Assembly: GCA_029979005.1 (NCBI GenBank)
Contig: JAPOIJ010000011.1
Coordinates: 1-51,686, forward strand
Direction of reading: 5' to 3'
DNA from: Planctomycetota bacterium
Lineage (GTDB): Bacteria > Planctomycetota > Planctomycetia > Pirellulales > Pirellulaceae
Length of the DNA stretch: 51,686 nucleotides
The notes beneath the pieces were generated by a model, which was given only the letters and a program-made list of their open reading frames with translations, was not told where the DNA came from and ran no database searches. Every line of letters begins with the position of its first letter. The first letter of the stretch is position 1. The translations under genes were made by a program, and so were the position numbers. Below, piece by piece: positions 1 to 8,687 of this stretch.

Positions 1-1
1 G

Positions 2-808
2 AGAAACCTTGGTTTCTTCTCAACGGCGGAAAGCTTGGTTGGAAACAATCTTGTACTCGCAGTGTTCAAGCACATTACTAACGCAGAATGCCGGCAGTAC
101 TTGCTCCGTCAGGCGTTTGAAGAAGCCGTTCACTCTCATACGTTCCTGTATGTTGTTGAAAGTCTGGGTTTGGACGAAGGCGAAGTCTTCAACATGTACA
201 ATGAAGTTCCCGCGATCGCTCGTAAAGATGCGTTCGAGATGGAATTGACGAAGGAAGTTCTTGATCCTGACTTTACGACGGAGACTTTTGAGGGTGCTCA
301 GGCACTGCTAAAGAATCTGATCGGTTTCTATATCATTATGGAAGGTATCTTCTTTTACACAGGTTTTGTAATGGTTCTCTCTTTCCATCGCAGGAATCTG
401 ATGAAGGGGATCGGTGAACAGTTCCAGTACATCCTGCGTGATGAGTCGATCCACCTGAATTTTGGAATCGATCTGATCAATGGCATTAAGGCTGAAAATC
501 CAGAATTGTGGACGCCAGAGTTCCAGGAGCAAATGACCAATCGTATTCGAGAGGCCGTTGAACTGGAATTGGCTTACGCAGAGGATTGTCTTCCTAACGG
601 TGTGCTTGGATTGAATGCAGATTTGTTCCGGGATTACGTTCAGCACGTAGCTGATCGTCGTCTGGAGAGAATCGGATTGCCAGTTCAGTACAACAGCCCG
701 AACCCATTCCCTTGGATGAGCGAGACGATGGATTTGGCAAAGGAAAAGAATTTCTTTGAGACACGCGTCACTGAATACCAGACCGGTGGAAAACTGGATT
801 GGGACTAG
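2..808 (+). CDS. nrdB: Ribonucleotide reductase small subunit, class Ic-like (5' partial)
   Basis: Beta (R2) subunit of aerobic class I ribonucleotide reductase, which stores the oxidizing equivalent for making dNTPs. The 5' end lies outside the window; the frame is open from base 2, and the TTG at 35 is an internal Leu codon. Visible metal ligands are Glu (29-31), Glu (122-124), His (131-133), the Glu of MEGIFFY (341-343), and the Glu and His of RDESIH. The spacings (31, 73 and 34 residues between successive Glu ligands) equal those of Chlamydia trachomatis R2. The residue four after the first His, the radical Tyr in class Ia/Ib (Tyr122 in E. coli), is Phe here (TTC, 143-145), and the first ligand is Glu rather than Asp. 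Both are hallmarks of class Ic, which uses a Mn/Fe cofactor. nrdA is not in view and probably lies upstream. A terminator follows at 861. Confidence 0.93.
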   Translation, partial: RNLGFFSTAESLVGNNLVLAVFKHITNAECRQYLLRQAFEEAVHSHTFLYVVESLGLDEGEVFNMYNEVPAIARKDAFEMELTKEVLDPDFTTETFEGAQALLKNLIGFYIIMEGIFFYTGFVMVLSFHRRNLMKGIGEQFQYILRDESIHLNFGIDLINGIKAENPELWTPEFQEQMTNRIREAVELELAYAEDCLPNGVLGLNADLFRDYVQHVADRRLERIGLPVQYNSPNPFPWMSETMDLAKEKNFFETRVTEYQTGGKLDWD

Positions 809-860
809 TGAAGCTTGGTTGAGGCCGCCGGCTTTTAGCCGGACGAGATAAAAATCGAAT

Positions 861-892
861 AACCCGTCGCAAATTTGCGGCGGGTTTTTTTA
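861..892 (+). terminator. Rho-independent terminator after nrdB
   Basis: The inverted repeat AACCCGTCGC / GCGGCGGGTT (one G-T wobble) encloses an AAATTT loop and runs into seven T. It sits 53 bases after the nrdB stop. The rest of the 328-base gap from 809 to 1136 shows no further gene or obvious promoter. Confidence 0.85.
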
Positions 893-1136
893 TGGTCTAC
901 GGCAGAGAGGGGGAAGACTCTCTCTGACTCCAATTCCTTGCGTGCGCCTCTTTAATCGTTGTAATTGGAATTTTTGTCAGAGTTAAAGACCGTGTAGAGC
1001 AGATTGAATTGACCGGAAGTCAGTCATCCGGGCCGTTCGCGTGAATAATTGGCAAGAATGATTTCTGGATCAGGATTCCAAGTTATTGAGCCGAATCTTT
1101 CTTAAGAGAAGTTCTGAATTTTGTAACGAGGCAAAC

Positions 1137-2057
1137 GTGAATCAAGCCAACTCAAATTCGACATCGTCCTCTTCATATTCCGGGAATTTTACGTCCATCA
1201 ATCCGGTGCGTACTTCGGAGTTTACCTCAGGTCGTTCAAGTGTTGGAAATGCTAAATCTGAGTATCTTGATCAGGTGCTAAGTCGGATTGACGGATGCGC
1301 AAAACTGGTCAAAGAAGAGTTGGATTCCTATCAGGCGGCAGACCCAGGTGATAATGCCAGCCCACGTACGGATTACTTGCTCTCGGTAGTAATTCCGGTT
1401 TTCAATGAAATTAATACGATCGGCAGAATTTTGACCCGAGTTGCTGCGCTGCCGTTGAATCTGGAATTGGTCATCATTGATGACTTTAGTACCGACGGCA
1501 CGCGAGAAGTTCTTAAGAAGCTGATTGGTATGCCAAATGTAAAAATCATTTTGCAAGATGAGAATCAAGGCAAAGGTGCCGCACTGCGTACCGGGTTTAT
1601 GCATGTTAAGGGTGATTTAGTGGTCGTTCAGGATGCCGATTTGGAGTACGATCCACGCGATATCCCTCGGTTGATTCAACCGCTATTGCGCAAGGAAGCC
1701 GATGTAGTTTATGGTTCTCGATTTATTGGCGATGAGCAACAGGATGAGTCCTGGATTCATCGAACCGGCAATGCAATTCTGACTGGAGCTTCCAATCTCT
1801 TCAGTGGGCTAAAATTAACGGATATGGAGACTTGCTATAAAGCCTTTAATCGAGAAGTGATTCAGGCGATTAGAATTGAGCAAGATCGGTTTGGAATTGA
1901 GCCAGAGATCACGGCGAAGTTGGCAAGGCGTGGCTATCGATTTGCTGAGGTTCCGATTTCTTATGACAGTCGAGGCTATGACGAAGGCAAGAAGATTGGC
2001 GTTAAGGATTTAATTAACGCGATTTATTGTATTGGTCGTTACGGGATTTCTGACTGA
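1137..2057 (+). CDS. Family 2 glycosyltransferase (dolichol-phosphate mannosyltransferase-like)
   Basis: GT-A fold glycosyltransferase of family 2, expected to move a sugar from a nucleotide sugar to a lipid or other acceptor at the cytoplasmic membrane. The core starts with LLSVVIPVFNEINTIG, has the IIDDFSTDGT nucleotide-sugar motif, then NQGKGAALRTGF and the acidic metal-binding VVQDADLEYDP; DMETCYKAF and FGIEPEITAKLARRG are typical of the DPM1-like branch. There are no C-terminal membrane segments, so it resembles soluble bacterial DPM1-like proteins. I chose the GTG at 1137 because GAGG lies just upstream; a TTG at 1086 in the same frame would add 17 residues but has no ribosome site. The first 70 or so residues are Ser/Asn-rich and probably disordered. 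It stands alone, so the substrate is unknown. Confidence 0.88.
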   Translation: MNQANSNSTSSSSYSGNFTSINPVRTSEFTSGRSSVGNAKSEYLDQVLSRIDGCAKLVKEELDSYQAADPGDNASPRTDYLLSVVIPVFNEINTIGRILTRVAALPLNLELVIIDDFSTDGTREVLKKLIGMPNVKIILQDENQGKGAALRTGFMHVKGDLVVVQDADLEYDPRDIPRLIQPLLRKEADVVYGSRFIGDEQQDESWIHRTGNAILTGASNLFSGLKLTDMETCYKAFNREVIQAIRIEQDRFGIEPEITAKLARRGYRFAEVPISYDSRGYDEGKKIGVKDLINAIYCIGRYGISD

Positions 2058-2231
2058 ACCAGACGCGCTCGCTTGCCATTATCTGACCGGCGGTGATAAT
2101 TTGATTACATCGGTGGCAATGTCTCGTTGCTGGGAGTGACTTCGTGCCGCTGGAATTTCTATTTCATGAAGTTGCTGTATGGAATTAATATTCCTGCTTT
2201 AATTTTCATCTTACTGTGGAGAGAGTAAATC

Positions 2232-3275
2232 GTGCTGAAGCGATCTCAAATCGTTGGAATGTTGCTGGTTTCTTTGATGGCATTTTTGGCTGCAGAGTCT
2301 CAAGCGCAATCGAGTCCTCGGCGTATTATTTACTTGGAAATTTCTGCGGATTCGCGAGCCCGAGTGGGAGCACAGCAGCAGTGGCTGGAGATGCTTCAAG
2401 GCGTTGGGGCGGACCGGGTTGTTTCGAGAACTTTGAGAGATGGACGGGTCGGGATTGAAGAGACGAAGATGACTTCTGCGACGGTCATTAAGGTCTCGGG
2501 AGTGATTGCCGGCGACCGTCTCAAGTTGCCCGGAGGGAGTTTTTCCATTCGTGACAAAGCCGGCATTAGTGAATTATTGAAGCGGCTTCGAGATGACGGA
2601 GCAGAGGTCGCGATGGCTGAGAAGAAAGCGTTTGGCTTAACTTCAGTGCAGTTGGTGGCACTTCACCAGCGGCTCTCGCAGCCTGTGGATTTTGACACCA
2701 AAGGGCGCAAGGCGGGCGAGGTAACGGCGGAACTGGTCAAAAAAATCGGGATTCCGTTCGTGTTGGATTCATCGGCGAGGGCGGCGGTGAATGGTGATGA
2801 ACTAGTTCTCGATGAGCTGAAAGGGCTGTCAATGGGGACGGCGCTAGCGGCGGTAGTTCGCCCACTTGGTTTGGTGATTGAGCCAAAGCGTGAGCAGGGT
2901 AAACAACTGGAGATCCACTTGCAGGATACGCGTCAAGCAAAAGAAAATTGGCCAGTCGGTTGGCCGTTAGAACGAGTGCCTGTAGCAGTGGCACCGACAT
3001 TGTTTGACAAGATACCGCTTGAAATTCGCAACTTTCCGCTCGCGGCCGTCCTCAGTGCGATTGAAAAAAAGTCAGGAGTCAATTTCTTAATTGACTACAA
3101 CACGCTTGCCCGAAAAGATGTCGACCTGGCGACGACAAAAGTGACGCTCGTTGAGAACAAGGTGGCTTTGCTGGTTGCAGTTTCGAATGCGTTGAAGCAA
3201 GCCAAGCCGCGCCTTTCGTGTGAACTGCGAATGGATGAAACTGGGAAACCCTTTTTGTGGATTACGTCGAAGTAA
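2232..3275 (+). CDS. Exported protein of unknown function with STN-like C-terminus
   Basis: I do not recognise a named family over the full length. The protein (347 residues) starts at a GTG preceded by GGAGAGAG and has a signal peptide ending near AESQAQ. A middle segment (about 160-240, LVKKIGIPFVLDSSARAAVNGD) and a C-terminal one (about 265-330, FPLAAVLSAIEKKSGVNFLIDYN) look like two STN/secretin N-domain-like modules, small folds used for peptide or partner binding in the periplasm and common in planctomycete exported proteins. It has no transmembrane channel domain and is not a secretin. It is flanked by an unrelated gene and by a convergent adaptor gene. Confidence 0.75.
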   Translation: MLKRSQIVGMLLVSLMAFLAAESQAQSSPRRIIYLEISADSRARVGAQQQWLEMLQGVGADRVVSRTLRDGRVGIEETKMTSATVIKVSGVIAGDRLKLPGGSFSIRDKAGISELLKRLRDDGAEVAMAEKKAFGLTSVQLVALHQRLSQPVDFDTKGRKAGEVTAELVKKIGIPFVLDSSARAAVNGDELVLDELKGLSMGTALAAVVRPLGLVIEPKREQGKQLEIHLQDTRQAKENWPVGWPLERVPVAVAPTLFDKIPLEIRNFPLAAVLSAIEKKSGVNFLIDYNTLARKDVDLATTKVTLVENKVALLVAVSNALKQAKPRLSCELRMDETGKPFLWITSK

Positions 3276-3314
3276 AGAATCAATCGTCAAGTATTTCTGT
3301 TGATACGAATTGAT

Positions 3315-4430
3315 TTACTTTCCAGCATCGTCGAGATGGATTCGCATGATGGCTCCGCTAAGCGGTTGCAACTCCCAGTGGCCATTGATTGGGCGATTTT
3401 GGACTTCCGCTTTGACCATGTAACGGGTCAGTCCCTGTCGCTCGAGGCCCACATTGGTGATGACGCCATCGAAAGTGGCATTTTCGTTGCGAGCCCGTTG
3501 AACGGTGACCGTCACACGCTTCCCTCGCACTTCTTCCGGATTGAGGTCAGTGATTTCGATAGCGCCCTGTACCCAGAGTCGGTCCATTCTCGCGATTCGC
3601 ATCACGGCTTCCCCTTTTTGGACATACTCCTGAGGCTTTTTCATAATCTTAATAACCGACGCATCAAACTCGGATTGCAGGATATGGCCTTCAACGTGTT
3701 TTTTGGCTTCGAGGTATCTTGATTCTTCGAGTCGTTTTTCTAAACCTGCCTTTTGTTGTTCGCGGATGGCTTTGTCTCGTTCAAGAGCAGCAATTTCCAT
3801 CGTATATATTGCCATCAGTCGGTCGGATTCAGATTTGGATCCTTTGTCAGCCAGTCCGGAAGTTTTGCGTGCCTCGATGGCGGCGACCTTGTATTTCTTT
3901 TCGGCGGCTTCAATCGCTAAAGAATCCTCAGCGGCATCAGCAGCAAGTTCATATCGCAATTTGGCTTGCTGGAGAACTTGTTGAAACAGGTCGTCGTCAA
4001 TTTTCCCCACAACCGTTCCTGCTTTGATTGTGTCTCCCTCTTTTACACTGAGAGACAGAATAACGCCGCTTTCTTTGGCAGGAAGCATGATGTCATCAAT
4101 AAAGCTAATGGTGCAATTTTCGAGATCGAGTTTGTCTCGAGAATCAGAGCCTTGGGTGCCGGTCGAAGCGGCGTTGCCCGGTTGTTGAAAGGTTGGGGTT
4201 GATGCATAGGCCGCGGAGATGGCAGGCGTCGTGGTCTTGTCGATTGATTCGGAAGATGAGCGTGTAGGTTGCGCAGCACGGAAGGGTACTGTATTGAATC
4301 CTGCGCGCGGTTGGATCGGCTGGAGAATACGACTGGACGTTTGCGCGTGGGTTGCGGTAACTGTTAAGCCGACCGTAAGGAGCATGAGCACCGATTTCAA
4401 AAACCTTGGTGTTGCCGGAATTCTTGACAT
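3315..4430 (-). CDS. HlyD/RND-type periplasmic adaptor (membrane fusion protein)
   Basis: Periplasmic adaptor of 371 residues. A signal peptide (LMLLTVGLTVTATHAQ) is followed by about 65 low-complexity residues, then a lipoyl half (IMLPAKESGVILSLSVKEGD), a long alpha-helical hairpin rich in Ala/Glu/Lys (about 145-235), the second lipoyl half (GHILQSEFD...VQKGEAVMRIAR) and a beta-barrel (LWVQGAIEITDLNPEEVRGK). Such adaptors link inner-membrane pumps to the outer membrane. No pump or outer-membrane channel gene lies next to it. It follows the DUF456 gene and the GAF-HlyD gene on the same strand, with a 177-base gap, so it may belong to that unit. Confidence 0.85.
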   Translation of the reverse strand: MSRIPATPRFLKSVLMLLTVGLTVTATHAQTSSRILQPIQPRAGFNTVPFRAAQPTRSSSESIDKTTTPAISAAYASTPTFQQPGNAASTGTQGSDSRDKLDLENCTISFIDDIMLPAKESGVILSLSVKEGDTIKAGTVVGKIDDDLFQQVLQQAKLRYELAADAAEDSLAIEAAEKKYKVAAIEARKTSGLADKGSKSESDRLMAIYTMEIAALERDKAIREQQKAGLEKRLEESRYLEAKKHVEGHILQSEFDASVIKIMKKPQEYVQKGEAVMRIARMDRLWVQGAIEITDLNPEEVRGKRVTVTVQRARNENATFDGVITNVGLERQGLTRYMVKAEVQNRPINGHWELQPLSGAIMRIHLDDAGK

Positions 4431-4607
4431 AATTTACCGATCACGAAAACGGTTATTTTGCTTCAAAATTAAACTGCTTTTTCCTAAAAATCGGAAATAC
4501 GGCCTTAGATATTTAACCCGCTTTCCGGCAGCAGACGTTTCAGTCTATACGAGCTAGCATGCCTTTGGGTCGCTTTCTTTTGTTTGAGAATCGAGCGAGC
4601 CGAAGTG

Positions 4608-5141
4608 TTAGATGAAATTGGCGATTATAGCGACTACAACCATGGTCGAGCCGATGATTAACTTTCCGAGGGTGCCAAAAAGCCGGCCCAGGAAGGCGGC
4701 GGTGCTGATTTTTACACTGTCGGGGTTAGACTTGCCTATCCATTTTTCACCGATAAAAGCACCAATGAAAGCTCCGAGTGAGGCAAAGAACAGGGAGCCG
4801 ATAAGGCTGCCTACCAGCGGAATGGGTATCGGGAGGCCGAGTATTGCTCCAGCAATTCCGCCAATGACTGAGCCAATGACGGACAGGGTAGCACCGCGAC
4901 TGGAGCCACCCATTTTTTTGGTCCCGACAACGGAGGTGCCAAATTCAATTGCTTCCCCAAGGGCGGCGAGTCCAATGAGAACGGCGATGGTTAACCAGGT
5001 GATGTCATATTGTTCGGGGCCAAACAGCATCCAAAGCAGGCTTAGAACGACGATGAGCCAATTTCCAGGCAAGCCGATCAAGTTAAGGACCCAGAAAAAG
5101 ATCAGCAGAATGATGAATAGGGCAAACAGCAAATAAACCAT
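4608..5141 (-). CDS. DUF456 family membrane protein
   Basis: Very hydrophobic protein of 177 residues with about four to five membrane segments: an N-terminal one ending in the LIGLPGNWL motif, then WLTIAVLIGLAALGEAIEFG, and a Gly-rich stretch (GSVIGGIAGAILGLPIPIPLVGSLIGSL) that resembles a glycine-zipper pore or tether. This pattern is typical of DUF456, whose function is not known. The start lies 34 bases after the stop of the upstream GAF-HlyD gene, so the two are probably co-transcribed. Confidence 0.85.
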   Translation of the reverse strand: MVYLLFALFIILLIFFWVLNLIGLPGNWLIVVLSLLWMLFGPEQYDITWLTIAVLIGLAALGEAIEFGTSVVGTKKMGGSSRGATLSVIGSVIGGIAGAILGLPIPIPLVGSLIGSLFFASLGAFIGAFIGEKWIGKSNPDSVKISTAAFLGRLFGTLGKLIIGSTMVVVAIIANFI

Positions 5142-5175
5142 GGGAAGCCGATCGGATTGTTTGACGGCGGTAATG

Positions 5176-7365
5176 CTAAAACAGGAACAACACTTTTGAT
5201 TGTACCGTTTCGATCATCTCATGGAAAATCACAAATCCTGTTGCTCGTGTGCCACAAATGACTTTCGCGTTAACGCGAGTTTCGGCACGAAGCAGTTGGG
5301 GGTCGATTGCATCGTTGGAGAATTCAACACGGACCAGCGCCGTGTTTCCTTCATCTGAGTGGACATCGAGTTTTTCATCGATGTCCAGTACCACTCCGGT
5401 GTATTCCGTTCCAGGATTGGAGAGCAGGGCGAAAGTAACTTTAAGTGGTTGCTCGCTGGCTTGCATTGCTTTAGTAAGATGCCCAAGACGGCGTTCTGGC
5501 ATTTCCAGTTCGATAACCCACTCAGTGTTTGGATTGACGATTGTCATGAGATTCTGACCGCGAGTCACGGGACGATGCATTAGATTTTGCTTGGCGTTCC
5601 AGTTGATGACACGTCCGGTTGCTGGGCTTGTGACCGTCAGAAGTTGCTGTTCCTCTAAACGAATTTTTAATTCACGTTGGAGGTATTCGATGGTTTTGGT
5701 TGCCAGAGCGATATTGTTGCTTACTTCGACTGACTCGAACTGGCTTAGGTCATTTCGGTTTTGAAGTTGAAGGTTGGAGTTTCTTTCGGCTTCTTGAATT
5801 GCGATTTGGCCGTTGATTTGATCGATCGCAAGTTCGAGGTCACTGTTTTGCATTTGTGCCAACGGTTGACCTTGCTGAACTAACGTATCGCCGTCGTCTG
5901 AAATGAAGATGGTCTCCATCGTGCCATTAATTTTTGCAAACACTTCGTGCTGTTCTGTCGGAATCAAACTCCCTTTCGCTCCGAGTCCAAAAGTGCATGG
6001 GAAGCAGGTTAGAAAAACCAACAAGACAGTGATTGTTCCGATGATTGAGATTGTTTTGGTACGTCTGCTGGATTGAAATAGCGAAACGAATTGCCCGAGC
6101 ATCTTCCAGGCGGGAAGTAGGAAGATTTGCTGGTGTTCGGTTGCATTGGTCAGTGCCGACTGACAGTGAAGGGCAACGGTTTCAATGTTGTTTTTTAATT
6201 CAGGGGTGACGCGGGAATCGCTAAGCTGTTCAACGATCAGTGCCCCCACGGCAGGCGGTTTATTTTGAGGCAACGATGGGTCTGATGGTGGATTGGATTC
6301 GCGAAAAAGAGGAAGGATCGCAAGCATTTTCGTATGTGAACGATCAACGTATTCGTGTAAGGGCTCTCTTAATTGCGGAGCCAGGTTGTCGCTCGTGCCG
6401 GAATACCACAGCGGTTCTCTCGTTCGTATGATTAAGGAAGTGAGGTGAGCTAGTTGCTTGACTTGAGTTGCTCGACGTTCGATCGTATCTAAACCACTGA
6501 CGGCATCGACTCGGCATTGCCGGTCGCGGCCTGTTGCAACGCTCACGCGATCACATTCGAGGAGGCGACGTCCCTCGTTGGCGATGGCATAGGCGACGTC
6601 TTGAGTATGGAGGCTTTGGTGAATAGTCCCAATGAATTGTTCGCGACGTTTCCACATCGCACGTTCGAATGCATAGGAGCGGATTTTTTGATTGCTGAGG
6701 AATTCGCTGGCGACGTCACCCATTTGAGATACGAATTTTAGATACCCTCGCTGAGTAGTGAGTCCCGCGCCGGGCCGTTGGAATACTTCGATAAGGCCAA
6801 CGGCTGTTTTGTCAATTCTAAGAGGTTGTAATATCAGGAGATATTCGGTCGGGTTCCCTGCCGGATTATCTCGCCGGGCACCGGAGGCGGGTTGCACCAG
6901 CAACGGTTGTTGTGTGTTAAGCGTCTTTTGCAGCAGTCGTTGATGTTCGATCGCTGCAGTTTGATCGGTCAATTTCAAGGTTTCTGGAACATTGATATAA
7001 TATTTCAGTGCAAGGTTTCCAGATTCGGAATCGACCATCCAAATGGCCGCGCCCGTCGAAGCGAGGGCAGTCGTAATGCGCGGGGTAAATCCATCCATGA
7101 ATTCATCGACGGTCGAACTGTTCTGCGCAAATTGATGGATCTCTTCGACGAGAGTTCTAATATGGTTTTTGGTTTGATTAACCAGTCCCGGGTCGACGGT
7201 GCCGGTTTGTTTCTGTGGTTCAATGTTTGAATTCAGCTGCTCTGGGGGAGAGACTGATACGGTTTCAGGGTTCGTCGGTTGGTGGTGAGGTGCGGGTGGC
7301 CCAGTCGGGTCTGCAATGAAATTGCCGAGATTGGGGGTATTAAATTGTGGAGAAGGTTGCGACAT
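5176..7365 (-). CDS. GAF-domain / HlyD-like membrane fusion protein
   Basis: Protein of 729 residues combining a cytoplasmic sensor with an export adaptor. After a Pro-rich N-terminus there are two GAF-like domains (about 75-215 and 245-415, the first with STGAAIWMVDSESGNLALKYY). A single membrane span near 433-455 (IIGTITVLLVFLTCFPC) leads into a lipoyl segment (GTMETIFISDDGDTLVQQGQPLAQM), a short coiled hairpin and a second lipoyl/barrel part (VTSPATGRVINWNAKQN, ending in RVNAKVICGTR). The layout is known in planctomycetes, usually next to further adaptors and an M50 peptidase; no M50 gene is visible here. The GAF ligand is unknown. It is probably the first gene of a minus-strand unit with the DUF456 and adaptor genes. 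Confidence 0.85.
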   Translation of the reverse strand: MSQPSPQFNTPNLGNFIADPTGPPAPHHQPTNPETVSVSPPEQLNSNIEPQKQTGTVDPGLVNQTKNHIRTLVEEIHQFAQNSSTVDEFMDGFTPRITTALASTGAAIWMVDSESGNLALKYYINVPETLKLTDQTAAIEHQRLLQKTLNTQQPLLVQPASGARRDNPAGNPTEYLLILQPLRIDKTAVGLIEVFQRPGAGLTTQRGYLKFVSQMGDVASEFLSNQKIRSYAFERAMWKRREQFIGTIHQSLHTQDVAYAIANEGRRLLECDRVSVATGRDRQCRVDAVSGLDTIERRATQVKQLAHLTSLIIRTREPLWYSGTSDNLAPQLREPLHEYVDRSHTKMLAILPLFRESNPPSDPSLPQNKPPAVGALIVEQLSDSRVTPELKNNIETVALHCQSALTNATEHQQIFLLPAWKMLGQFVSLFQSSRRTKTISIIGTITVLLVFLTCFPCTFGLGAKGSLIPTEQHEVFAKINGTMETIFISDDGDTLVQQGQPLAQMQNSDLELAIDQINGQIAIQEAERNSNLQLQNRNDLSQFESVEVSNNIALATKTIEYLQRELKIRLEEQQLLTVTSPATGRVINWNAKQNLMHRPVTRGQNLMTIVNPNTEWVIELEMPERRLGHLTKAMQASEQPLKVTFALLSNPGTEYTGVVLDIDEKLDVHSDEGNTALVRVEFSNDAIDPQLLRAETRVNAKVICGTRATGFVIFHEMIETVQSKVLFLF

Positions 7366-7597
7366 TGAAAAGTAGCGATTGTGCTTCGATGACGATGGAC
7401 AGTTGGACCCGCTTTAAGTGATAATGCGTGGGGACTTTCCTTGAAATCGTTGGTCTTGGCAACCTTGATTCGTTAATGCCAGCATTTTTGCGAGGGTATG
7501 GTAAGGATTCTTTGGCGACAGCACTTTGTTACTGCTGGAGAGTCCTTAGGGATCGAGTGAGCATTGCAATTAATTAACTTATGTTTGGCGTGGATTT

Positions 7598-8632
7598 ATG
7601 CGATTTATTGGCGAACTAGATGACTCTCGGCAGGCAAGGAAGTTTTCTGCGTATTTGCTCGTAAAGGGTATCGAAACTCAGGTCGACGAGCTTGACGAAG
7701 GGAAGCGTTGTGAGATTTGGGTGAAGGATGAAGACCAGTGTGACTCCGCGCTGGCTGATTTCAAAGCTTTTCAATTGAACCCTGACGATTCCAAGTATGA
7801 CGGAGCTGTACAGCAGGCTCAGGTTCTTATGCGGGCAGAGGAAAAAAAACGCCAACAGGCGCAGAAGCGAATGGTGAAAGTTTCAGGAGGCGCCCTGCCC
7901 AAGCGCAATCAGTTAACGATTGGAATCATCATCGTCTGCGCCGTGGTTGGGCTAATGACTAGCTTTGGTGAAGGTTTGGGCAGTGGGGAAGGTGCTCGGG
8001 TGAAGTATGATGATCCGGTTTACAGAGCGCTTCAATTTGTCTGTTTAAGTGAAGCTGATCTGCGAAACGAACTTAAGAGTTGGGATGGCTCCGACCCAAA
8101 TGATGATATTAGGTTACGCCTTGCGAGTATTCGACGCGGCCAAATTTGGCGATTGTTTACCAATGTTTTCATTCATTACGGAATTTTCCATCTCATTTTC
8201 AATATGATTTGGTTTTTCCAATTTGGAACTTTGATTGAAAATCGTTACGGCGCATCAAAGTTTGTAGCGCTTCTGCTGGCGACGGCAATCTTTTCAAGCC
8301 TGCTTCAAGGGATAGTTCCCGAACGGGTCGGAGGGAGTGTGCCGTTTCTCACCGCTGGCGGGTATTGGATAAGTGCTTTTGGCGGGATGTCCGGAGTGGT
8401 TTACGGGCTGTTTGGATTCATTTGGATGAAATCGACTTTTGACCCAAATTTCGGTTACCGGCTTTCACAGTCAACGATCATCATTTTGATGGGATGGATG
8501 TTTTTCTGCATGCTACCTGCGGAAATGCGAGCTGGAATTGGATTCGGTAGCAATGTCGCCAATTGGGCGCATGGCGTGGGGTTGATCGTAGGGCTCGCCG
8601 CAGGTTATGTAACTTCCGTCACTCGTCGCTAA
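7598..8632 (+). CDS. Rhomboid family intramembrane serine protease
   Basis: Membrane protease of 344 residues that cleaves transmembrane segments. Residues 1-75 look like the cytosolic rhomboid N-terminal domain (RFIGELDDSRQARKFSAYL). The membrane core has the L1-loop element ENRYG (Glu214, Arg216), H193/H198 and N202 in FIHYGIFHLIFN, the catalytic Ser265 in GGMSGVVYG and the catalytic His325 in NWAHGVGLIVG, so the Ser-His dyad is intact. About six membrane segments are expected, as in GlpG. The gene is divergent from the GAF-HlyD gene and convergent with the next one. The substrate is unknown. Confidence 0.93.
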   Translation: MRFIGELDDSRQARKFSAYLLVKGIETQVDELDEGKRCEIWVKDEDQCDSALADFKAFQLNPDDSKYDGAVQQAQVLMRAEEKKRQQAQKRMVKVSGGALPKRNQLTIGIIIVCAVVGLMTSFGEGLGSGEGARVKYDDPVYRALQFVCLSEADLRNELKSWDGSDPNDDIRLRLASIRRGQIWRLFTNVFIHYGIFHLIFNMIWFFQFGTLIENRYGASKFVALLLATAIFSSLLQGIVPERVGGSVPFLTAGGYWISAFGGMSGVVYGLFGFIWMKSTFDPNFGYRLSQSTIIILMGWMFFCMLPAEMRAGIGFGSNVANWAHGVGLIVGLAAGYVTSVTRR

Positions 8633-8687
8633 TGACCCCCAAGCATTTGATTCAGTAAATGACTTTGATTCAACGAAATATCTTTAA

